Shown piece by piece: positions 58,073 to 64,000 of a DNA stretch of 64,000 nt (positions within the stretch are counted from its first letter, which is position 1; each line of letters begins with the position of its first letter). Position numbers and translations under genes: made by a program. Where the stretch lies: assembly GCF_009728995.1 (NCBI RefSeq), contig NZ_VTZW01000008.1:186001-250000 (forward strand), in the 5' to 3' direction. Source of the stretch: Streptomonospora sp. PA3. Lineage in GTDB: Bacteria; Actinomycetota; Actinomycetes; Streptosporangiales; Streptosporangiaceae. Under the pieces are notes generated by a model. It saw only the letters and a list, made by a program, of their open reading frames with translations. It did not search any database and was not told where the DNA came from.

Positions 58073-58810
58073 TCAGTTCCCCTCGGGCCCCTCCTCGGGC
58101 TCACCGGGGAGCAGGATGTCGGCGAGCACCGGGCGGTGGTCGCTCGCACGGGCCATGTCGGCGGGGTCGGCCGGCCCGACCGGCACCCCGGCCCGCAGGA
58201 CCTTCACGTCGCCCGAGGTGAAGATCCCGTCGATGCGCCTGCGCGGGTCGCGCGCGGGGAAGGTCGCCTCCTCACCCCACGGATGCTCGCCGGCGGCGTC
58301 GCGCAGTCCGGCCGTGAGCAGCCGCCAGGCCGGGCTGCCGGGGACGCAGTTGGCGTCGGCGGCCAGCACGGCGGGCCCCGGGTTCTCCACCGCGAAAGCG
58401 GCCAGGTGGTCCACCGCCTCGCCGGCGTGGTGCAGGCGCGCTCCCGCGTGCAGGTCGAGATGGGTGCAGGCGACCAGCAGCGGGTGGCCCTCGACGTGCA
58501 GGGCGGCCATGGACAGCGTCCGCACGAGCAGGCCGGGGTACCGCCGCAGCACGCGGTGGCCGATGCGGTGCACCTCGATGCCCGGGCGGCACAGGATGGC
58601 GAGCCCGCCGGTGCGCCGGCTGATCGCCGGGACCATGCCGATGGAGCGGTCCAGCCGGCGCCGCCGGGACTGCCAGCGCAGCAGCCGCGGCGCCTCCTGC
58701 AGGCACACGATGTCGGGGCGGCAGGCGTTCACCACCCGCGCCACCGCCGTGGCGTCGTCGCGCAGGGCGTGCACGTTGTAGGAGAGCACGCGGATCTCGG
58801 AGTTCGACAC
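58073..58810 (-). CDS. Endonuclease/exonuclease/phosphatase family protein
   Basis: 245 residues of the EEP fold. IRVLSYNVHALRDD, PDIVCLQEAPR with the metal-binding Glu, LLVACTHLDLHAG, AVLAADANCVPGSPAW and RRIDGIFTSG followed by ASDHRPVLADI (catalytic Asp-His) cover the active site in order. No signal peptide, so probably intracellular. Members cleave DNA, RNA or phosphoesters such as sphingomyelin; which one is not visible. GTG at 58810 with a poor ribosome site. It follows the glucokinase gene by 78 bp on the same strand, as in Streptomyces, where a similar gene is next to glkA. Confidence 0.88.
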   Translation of the reverse strand: MSNSEIRVLSYNVHALRDDATAVARVVNACRPDIVCLQEAPRLLRWQSRRRRLDRSIGMVPAISRRTGGLAILCRPGIEVHRIGHRVLRRYPGLLVRTLSMAALHVEGHPLLVACTHLDLHAGARLHHAGEAVDHLAAFAVENPGPAVLAADANCVPGSPAWRLLTAGLRDAAGEHPWGEEATFPARDPRRRIDGIFTSGDVKVLRAGVPVGPADPADMARASDHRPVLADILLPGEPEEGPEGN

Positions 58811-58888
58811 ATCCGTTGACTACCCGCGCCGCGCGGTCCGATAGCCGCCCGGCCCCGCGCCCGTCCCAGTCTTCCGCGTCCGGCGGCG

Positions 58889-59839
58889 TCAGCGCAGCGC
58901 GAGGTCCGCGGCGCCGACGATGCCCGCCTGGGAGCCCAGCTCGGCGATGCGGATGTCGGCCAGGCGGCGGGTGGAGCGTCCGGTGACGTGTCGGGCGAAG
59001 GAGTCGCGGACCGGGTCGAGCAGGATGGCGCCGGCGTCGGAGACCCCGCCGCCGATCACGAACAGCTCCGGGTCGAGGATCGCGGCGAGGTCGGCCAGGC
59101 CCAGGCCCACCCACTCCGCCACCGCGGCGAAGCAGGCCAGGGCGCCCTCGTCGCCCTCCTGGGCGGCGCGGGTGATGGCGCTGCCCTGGATGTCCGCGGC
59201 GCTGCCTCCGGCGAGCTCCACCATCCGCTCGGCGCGCTTGGGTTCGGCGCGGGCGAGGTCGAGGGCCTCGCCGACGAGGGCGCGGCCGCTGGCGTACTGC
59301 TCCCAGCAGCCGTGGTTGCCGCATCCGCACCGGCGCCCGAACGGCACGACCCGGTAGTGGCCGACCTCCCCGGCCACGCCGTAGCGCCCCCGCTGGAGTT
59401 CGCCGTTCATCACGATGGCGCCGCCCACGCCCGTGCCCAGGGTGACGCAGACGACGTGCTCGCTGTCGCGGCCGGCGCCGAAGCGGGCCTCGGCCCAGGC
59501 GGCGGCGTTGGCGTCGTTCTCCACCACGACGGGCAGGTCCACGCGCCGCCGCAGGCGCTCGGTGAAGGGCTCCTCGTGCAGGCCGAGGTTGGCGCCCAGC
59601 ACGATGGTGGCCCGGTCGGCGTCGACGAATCCCGCGGTGCCCACGCCGACGGCGGCGATGGCGCCGTCGGCGTGCCTGCCGCGCAGCTCGCGCACGGCTG
59701 CGCCGACCGTGTCGGCGAGTGCCTCGCCGTCACCCCACGGGGTGGGGTGTTTGACGACGTCGCGGATCCGCCCGCCGGAGTCGACGATCCCCGCGGCCAC
59801 CTTGGTGCCGCCGATGTCCACGCCGATCGTCATCCCCAT
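58889..59839 (-). CDS. glkA: ROK family glucokinase
   Basis: 316 residues. Phosphorylates glucose with ATP and in Streptomyces is also central to carbon catabolite repression. GVDIGGTKVAAGIVDSGG is the phosphate loop, GVGTAGFVDADRATIVLGANLGLHEEPF and VENDANAAAWAEARFG the glucose site, LGTGVGGAIVMNGEL the second phosphate loop, and GHYRVVPFGRRCGCGNHGCWEQYASG the ROK zinc site (His, CxCGxxGC) with the ExGH-type motif. It lacks the N-terminal helix-turn-helix of ROK repressors, so it is an enzyme. ATG at 59839 with AGGAGGA 7 nt upstream. A DasR-like half-palindrome lies about 90 bp upstream. Confidence 0.96.
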   Translation of the reverse strand: MGMTIGVDIGGTKVAAGIVDSGGRIRDVVKHPTPWGDGEALADTVGAAVRELRGRHADGAIAAVGVGTAGFVDADRATIVLGANLGLHEEPFTERLRRRVDLPVVVENDANAAAWAEARFGAGRDSEHVVCVTLGTGVGGAIVMNGELQRGRYGVAGEVGHYRVVPFGRRCGCGNHGCWEQYASGRALVGEALDLARAEPKRAERMVELAGGSAADIQGSAITRAAQEGDEGALACFAAVAEWVGLGLADLAAILDPELFVIGGGVSDAGAILLDPVRDSFARHVTGRSTRRLADIRIAELGSQAGIVGAADLALR

Positions 59840-59927
59840 GGGCGGTTCCTCCTCCTGCTGGTCTCCGGACGCACGCGGCGCCGGACGCGCTCGCGGCACG
59901 AAGGGCGGGAGCGGGGACGGCGCGGCG

Positions 59928-59943
59928 ATTGGACTAAACCATT
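59928..59943. promoter_or_regulatory. DasR-like operator upstream of glucokinase
   Basis: ATTGGACTAAACCATT contains TGGACTAAACCA, which matches 10 of 12 positions of the perfect TGGTCTAGACCA site upstream of glpK. It lies between the DUF5304-like gene and glkA, 91-102 nt before the glkA start. Confidence 0.5.
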
Positions 59944-59955
59944 CCGCGCCGGAGT

Positions 59956-60393
59956 CTAGTGTCCTCCGCCCCCGGAGATCTCCCGCGGTGCCTCCACACT
60001 GCCCTGCTCGGTCTCCGAGCGCCGGGAGGAGTACTGCTCGGGGTCGGGGGTGCGGCGCTCCAGGGCGCGTTCGACCACGCCCAGGGTCTCGCCCACCGCG
60101 CCGACCACGGCGATACCGGCCCGCCCGAGGTGGCCGGCGACCTCCGGCCCCTTCTTGCGCGCGATGCCCATCAGCTCCTCCAGCGGGGAGGGCTGCGGCT
60201 GGGGCTGCTCGTACTTGAGGGCCTCCTCCCACACGTCGCCCTTGCGCGGCGGCGCCGAGGCCGCGGTGGCTCCGCGGCGCACTCCGGCGACCAGCAGGCG
60301 CCGCTGCAGTGAGTCGACCATGCGCAGCGCGTCGTCGATGATGTCCTGCGAACCGCTGTCGGTGCGGTCGGCGTCGCGATCGGGTTCGGCCAT
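59956..60393 (-). CDS. DUF5304-like hypothetical protein (SCO2127-like)
   Basis: 145 residues, soluble and acidic-basic mixed: GDVWEEALKYEQPQPQPSPLEELMGIARKKGPEVAGHLGRAGIAVVGAVGETLGVVERALERR is the conserved part; both ends look disordered. It lies directly upstream of glkA on the same strand, as does SCO2127 in S. coelicolor, which has been reported to promote glkA expression and glucose uptake. That functional link is borrowed from Streptomyces on position and gene style. ATG at 60393 with a weak GGGCGAG upstream. Confidence 0.75.
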   Translation of the reverse strand: MAEPDRDADRTDSGSQDIIDDALRMVDSLQRRLLVAGVRRGATAASAPPRKGDVWEEALKYEQPQPQPSPLEELMGIARKKGPEVAGHLGRAGIAVVGAVGETLGVVERALERRTPDPEQYSSRRSETEQGSVEAPREISGGGGH

Positions 60394-60548
60394 GGTGCAC
60401 TCGCCCCGCTTCCGTGTGCTTCGAGCTCTTGCCCGTCACGTTAGCCGCCCGCGGTCCGAGGGTGGCGGCGCGCCCGGGGAAATCCGGAAGCGTACGCCCC
60501 GCCGGGGCCCGCGCACACCGGCGCGGATCACTTTCGGATACCAGGTGA

Positions 60549-60587
60549 GAACGTGTTCTACCCGTGGGTAGGGAAAGTTGTTACCGT
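60549..60587 (+). promoter_or_regulatory. fadD15 promoter with twin palindromes
   Basis: GAACGTGTTC (60549-60558) abuts CTACCCGTGGGTAG (60558-60571, 6-bp arms). TACCGT at 60582-60587 can be the -10 box, which puts the second palindrome over the -35 region. The core TACCCGTGGGTA recurs with two changes at 54304-54315 before the plsC-like gene. Confidence 0.55.
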
Positions 60588-60630
60588 CGTTGCTGTCCCC
60601 TCGTGGAAGCAGATGTCCGGGAGCAATGAC

Positions 60631-62427
60631 GTGCGCGAATACAGCAGTCCGGTAAAGGTGGAGGTCGCGGCCGAGTCGCGGCTGCCTGACACGCTCTTTG
60701 CACGGGCGGAGGAAGAGCCCGACGCGGTCGCGTTCCGCCGCCAGGAGGCGGGCCAGTGGCGCGACGTCACCTGCGCGCAGTTCCGCGACGACGTCGCCGC
60801 GATCGCCAAGGCGCTGATCGCCGCCGGCGTCGAGCACGGCGACAGGGTCGGCCTGATGTCGCGCACCCGCTATGAATGGACCACGATCGACTACGCGATC
60901 TGGTCGGTGGGGGGCGTGACGGTCCCGATCTACGAGTCCTCCTCCGAGGAGCAGATCTCCTGGATCCTCAGCGACTCCGGCAGCCGGGCGGTGTTCGCCG
61001 AGTCCGCCGAGCACGTGGCCCGCATCGAGTCCGTGCGCGCGGACCTGCCCGAGCTGAGCCACGTCTGGCAGATCGAGGGGCCCGGCTTCGCGGAGTTCCA
61101 GCGGGGCGGGGCCGAGGTCGCCGACTCCGTCGTCGAGGAGCGGCGCAAGGCCGGCACCGCCGACGAACTGGCGACCCTCATCTACACCTCGGGCACCACC
61201 GGCCGCCCCAAGGGCTGCGAGCTGACGCATCGCAACCTGCTCTTCACCATCCTCAACGCCATCCACGGGCCGCTGCACGAGGTGTTCTCCATCGAGGGCC
61301 GGTCGACGCTGCTGTTCCTGCCGCTGGCCCACTCCTTCGCCCGCGTCATCCAGGTCGGCTGCGTGGAGTCGCGCACGGTGATGGGGCACTTCCCCACCAC
61401 CGGGCCCGAGGTCATCGACGCGCTGGGGTCCTTCCGCCCCACCTTCCTGCTCGCGATGCCGCGGGTGTTCGAGAAGGTCTACAACAAGGCCGAGCAGAAG
61501 GCGGTCTCCGAGGGCCGCGGCCGCATCTTCCGCGCCGCCGCCGACACCGCGATCGCCTACAGCCGCGCGCTGGACACCGGCCGCGTCCCGCTGTCGCTGC
61601 GGCTGCGCCACGCCCTGTTCGAGCGGCTGGTCTACGGCAAGATCCTGGCCGCGGTCGGCGGGCAGGCCCGCTACTCCGTCTCCGGCGGTTCCGCGCTGGG
61701 CGAGCGGCTGGGCCACTTCTTCCGCGGCGTGGGCCTGACCATCATCGAGGGCTACGGGCTCACCGAGACCTCGGCCCCCACCTCGGTGAACAGCCCCTCC
61801 AAGAACAAGATCGGCACGGTCGGGCCGCCGCTGCCGGGAGTCGCCCACCGCATCGACGACGACGGCGAGATCCTGGTCAAGGGCGACCACGTGATGCGCG
61901 GGTACTGGCAGAACGAGAAGGCCACCGCCGAGGCGTTCGACGCCGAGGGCTGGTACCGCACCGGCGACCTCGGCAAGCTCGACGAGGACGGCTACCTCGC
62001 CATCACCGGCCGCAAGAAGGAGATCATCGTGACCGCCGGCGGCAAGAACGTCGCGCCCGCGGTGATCGAGGACCGGCTGCGCGGCCACGCCATCGTCAGC
62101 CAGTGCATGGTGGTCGGCGACAACCGCAACTTCGTCTCGGCGCTGATCACCATCGACCCCGAGGCCTTCGAGTTCTGGAAGAAGCAGCACGGCAAGAGCG
62201 GGACCATCGCCGAACTGGTGGAGGACCCCGACCTGGTCGCGACCGTGCAGGAGGCCGTCGACGACGCCAACAAGGCGGTCTCGCGCGCGGAGTCGGTGCG
62301 CAAGTTCACCGTCCTGCCGGTCGACTTCACCGAGGAGGGCGGCCAGATGACCCCGTCCCTCAAGGTCAAGCGGCACGTGGTGGCCAAGCAGTTCAGCGAC
62401 GAGATCGAGCGCCTCTACAGCAGCTGA
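60631..62427 (+). CDS. fadD15: Long-chain fatty-acid-CoA ligase (FadD15-type)
   Basis: 598 residues, the long ACSL-type AMP-ligase. LATLIYTSGTTGRPKGCELTHRNL is the P-loop, LTIIEGYGLTETSAPTSVN the A5 motif, EGWYRTGDLGKLDEDGYLAITGRKKEIIVTAGGKNVAP covers A7-A8 with the FACS signature, and EEGGQMTPSLKVKRHVVAKQF has the terminal Lys of A10. It activates fatty acids for breakdown or lipid synthesis. I chose the GTG at 60631 (GGGAG 7 nt upstream) because Streptomyces homologues start at the same REY/F residues; an ATG lies at 60613. Convergent with pimB, the same pair as fadD15 (Rv2187) and pimB (Rv2188c) in M. tuberculosis. Confidence 0.95.
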   Translation: MREYSSPVKVEVAAESRLPDTLFARAEEEPDAVAFRRQEAGQWRDVTCAQFRDDVAAIAKALIAAGVEHGDRVGLMSRTRYEWTTIDYAIWSVGGVTVPIYESSSEEQISWILSDSGSRAVFAESAEHVARIESVRADLPELSHVWQIEGPGFAEFQRGGAEVADSVVEERRKAGTADELATLIYTSGTTGRPKGCELTHRNLLFTILNAIHGPLHEVFSIEGRSTLLFLPLAHSFARVIQVGCVESRTVMGHFPTTGPEVIDALGSFRPTFLLAMPRVFEKVYNKAEQKAVSEGRGRIFRAAADTAIAYSRALDTGRVPLSLRLRHALFERLVYGKILAAVGGQARYSVSGGSALGERLGHFFRGVGLTIIEGYGLTETSAPTSVNSPSKNKIGTVGPPLPGVAHRIDDDGEILVKGDHVMRGYWQNEKATAEAFDAEGWYRTGDLGKLDEDGYLAITGRKKEIIVTAGGKNVAPAVIEDRLRGHAIVSQCMVVGDNRNFVSALITIDPEAFEFWKKQHGKSGTIAELVEDPDLVATVQEAVDDANKAVSRAESVRKFTVLPVDFTEEGGQMTPSLKVKRHVVAKQFSDEIERLYSS

Positions 62428-62607
62428 GCGGCGGGTTCTCCGGTGGAGGCGCGTCCGCGGGCCGGCCGCCTCCACCGAGGGCCGCGGCAGGGCCTGCCCC
62501 GTCCCCCGGGGACCCGGGCGCCCACCTCCGGGCCGGGAGCCGCCGGCAACCGCCCGGAGCCGCAGGTGCGCGCCCTTCCCGGCGCATGCCGCCGGCTCGA
62601 TCGGCGC

Positions 62608-63759
62608 TCAGCCCTCCAGCAGTTCCCCCAGCCGGGCCGACACCTGGTCCCAGGTCCATTCGCGCCGCACCCACGCGCGCCCGGCCCGGCCCATGGCGGC
62701 AGCCTGCTCGGGGTCGGACAGCAGCCGGATGAGGGCTCGCGCCGTCGGGCCCGGGCGGGTCCCCTCGACCACCAGCCCGGTCTCGCCGTCGCGCACCGCG
62801 TCCGGTGCGCCGCCCGAGCGCCCGGCCACCGCCGGCAGGCCGCAGGCCGCGGCCTCCAGGTAGACGATCCCCAGCCCTTCGACGTCCAGGCCGCCGTTGC
62901 GGGTGCGGCAGGGCATGGCGAACACGTCGCCCGCGTCGTAGTAGGCGGGCAGGTCCGCGGCGGGGACGTCGCCGGCGAAGCACACCGAGTCGGCGATGCC
63001 CTGTTCGCGCGCCATCGCCTCCAGGCGCCGCCGGTAGGGGCCGCCGCCCACCAGGAGGAGCACCGCGCCGGGGACGTCGGCCAGGACCCGCGGCCAGGCC
63101 CGCAGCAGCGTGTCCTGGCCCTTGCGCGCCACCAGCCGCGACACGCACACCACCACCGGGCGCCCGGTCAGGCCGTGGCGCTCGCGCACGCCCTCCCCGC
63201 CCGCTCCGGGACGGAACCGCTCGGCGTCGACGCCGGGCGCCAGCCGGCGCATGCGCGCCGCGGCCGCCGGCGAGAGCGCCCGCGCCAGGCGGGCGCGCGT
63301 GTAGTCGCCGAGGTAGGTCAGGGTGTCGGTCTCCTCGCCGATGCGATGCAGCGCCCGGCGCGCGCCCGGCAGCGCCGACCAACCGGTCTCGTGGCCGTGG
63401 GTCAGCCCCACGATGCGGCGCACTCCGGCGCGGCGCAGGCCGCCGGCCATCAGCCCCAGCGGGGCCGCGGCGCCGAACAGGACCGAATCGCACTCCTCCA
63501 GGGCGGCGATCCGCTCGGCCCGCCGCCGGACGGCGGGGGTGGGCAGCAGCACCGGGGTCCGCTCGCGGACGACGGGGAACGGCAGCCCCAGATCGAAGTC
63601 GGCGGCCCGGCCCCATGCCGCCGAGCCCTTCCGCCCCGGCGTGGAGCAGTAGACGACCACCGAGTCGGCGGGCCTGCGCAGCGCGAGCTCGTGCACGAAG
63701 GCCTGGATGCCCCCGGGGCGGGGCGGAAAGTCGTTGGTGATGATCAGCGTACGCGGCAC
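62608..63759 (-). CDS. pimB: Phosphatidylinositol monomannoside mannosyltransferase (PimB-like), GT4
   Basis: 383 residues, two Rossmann domains of family GT4. LIITNDFPPRPGGIQAFVHEL, GLTHGHETGWSALPGARRALHRIG, LAPGVDAERFRPG, VCVSRLVARKGQDTLLRAWP and DVFAMPCRTRNGGLDVEGLGIVYLEAAACGLP match mycobacterial PimB' segment by segment; the last holds the nucleotide-sugar E-x7-E motif. The enzyme adds the second mannose to phosphatidylinositol monomannoside at the inner membrane face from GDP-mannose. GTG at 63759 preceded at 7 nt by TAGACT and no ribosome site, hence probably leaderless. Confidence 0.93.
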   Translation of the reverse strand: MPRTLIITNDFPPRPGGIQAFVHELALRRPADSVVVYCSTPGRKGSAAWGRAADFDLGLPFPVVRERTPVLLPTPAVRRRAERIAALEECDSVLFGAAAPLGLMAGGLRRAGVRRIVGLTHGHETGWSALPGARRALHRIGEETDTLTYLGDYTRARLARALSPAAAARMRRLAPGVDAERFRPGAGGEGVRERHGLTGRPVVVCVSRLVARKGQDTLLRAWPRVLADVPGAVLLLVGGGPYRRRLEAMAREQGIADSVCFAGDVPAADLPAYYDAGDVFAMPCRTRNGGLDVEGLGIVYLEAAACGLPAVAGRSGGAPDAVRDGETGLVVEGTRPGPTARALIRLLSDPEQAAAMGRAGRAWVRREWTWDQVSARLGELLEG

Positions 63760-63884
63760 GCGGCCGAGTCTAGATCCTCGTCCGCGCCGCGGACCGGCGA
63801 GGCCCGCAGGCGCCCTCCCGGCGCCTGCGCATCCGGCCGCCCGAGGTGCCTCCCGCCTGCTTCCTCGCCGCGTCCCCGTGCCCG

Positions 63885-64000
63885 CTAGGGCGCCTCCTGC
63901 GACCGGGTGTGCCCGGGGGCCGCTCCGCCGAGAACCGGGAAGCGCGCGCCGGTCCCCTTCAGGTCCTCGGGGCCTCCAGCGTGTCCATGCCCGGTGCGGG
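63885..64000 (-). CDS. Possible C-terminal end of a gene entering from the right
   Basis: A minus-strand frame open from the window edge to a TAG at 63885-63887 would encode a Gly/Pro/His-rich C-terminus ending GHTRSQEAP. Too short to identify; the other frames give Arg/Pro-rich translations that look less protein-like. It may be a real 3' end or chance. Confidence 0.3.
   Translation of the reverse strand, partial: RTGHGHAGGPEDLKGTGARFPVLGGAAPGHTRSQEAP

Noticed and set aside
60549-60558. GAACGTGTTC as a LexA/SOS box upstream of fadD15
   Set aside because: The spacing between GAAC and GTTC is 2 nt, not the 4 nt of actinobacterial SOS boxes, and a fatty-acid ligase is not an expected SOS gene.

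Overview
The window is about 73% GC. It comes from an actinomycete, most likely a filamentous one of the Nocardiopsaceae/Streptosporangiales type. This is inference from gene content: bldD, a mycobacterial-type integration host factor (mihF), a PASTA-domain Ser/Thr kinase beside an Rv2175c-type protein, and a gene order recognisable from Streptomyces (pyr-mihF-gmk-rpoZ-coaBC-metK; metF-prenyl synthase-thi-kinase; pfkA; macR/macS; glucokinase-fadD15-pimB). Starts are a mix of ATG, GTG and TTG. No tRNA, rRNA, CRISPR array or transposase gene was found.

Layout. 1-12.4 kb: the 3' end of priA (+), then an accessory block (two Uma2-type genes pointing inward, FUSC-like membrane protein, DinB-like protein, methyltransferase, CoA-transferase plus glutaryl-CoA dehydrogenase, deazaflavin-type nitroreductase, DUF418 protein, OFA-type MFS carrier). 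12.6-28.3 kb: a long minus-strand run with the complete de novo pyrimidine pathway to UMP apart from pyrE (pyrR, pyrB, pyrC, carA, carB, pyrK, pyrD, pyrF), followed by mihF, gmk, rpoZ, coaBC and metK. 28.5-42 kb: bldD, an acetyltransferase, metF, a prenyl diphosphate synthase, a second DUF418 protein, an AMP-ligase, thiE, an Rv2175c-type protein, a TPP riboswitch with thiO-thiS-thiG, the PASTA kinase and a MacR-like response regulator. 42-54 kb: glpK, a phosphofructokinase with pyrophosphate-type active-site residues, thiI, a DAHP synthase behind an aromatic leader peptide and attenuator, a sulfite-oxidase-like enzyme, an FAD monooxygenase with a TetR regulator, the MacS-like kinase and a lipase-like pair. 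54-64 kb: PlsC acyltransferase, a repeat-rich non-coding stretch, a secreted alpha-amylase with a starch-binding domain, an endonuclease-like protein, ROK glucokinase, a DUF5304-like gene, fadD15 and pimB.

How it works together. The region is mostly core metabolism (UMP synthesis, thiamine thiazole, one-carbon/SAM, glycolysis entry, shikimate entry, phospholipid and PIM synthesis) combined with developmental and signalling regulators (BldD, MacR/MacS, PASTA kinase). Regulation is unusually readable: a PyrR-binding leader, a TPP riboswitch, a leader-peptide attenuator before DAHP synthase, a perfect DasR/GntR-type palindrome before glpK with a weaker copy before glucokinase, a near-identical palindrome before the plsC-like gene and fadD15, and several genes whose start codon sits 6-7 nt after a TANNNT box (leaderless).

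Least explained by known genes: a family of about 50-bp dispersed repeats (three copies between pyrD and pyrF, two inverted copies around an 18-bp perfect inverted repeat at 55.5 kb), and the reversed orientation of priA relative to metK.
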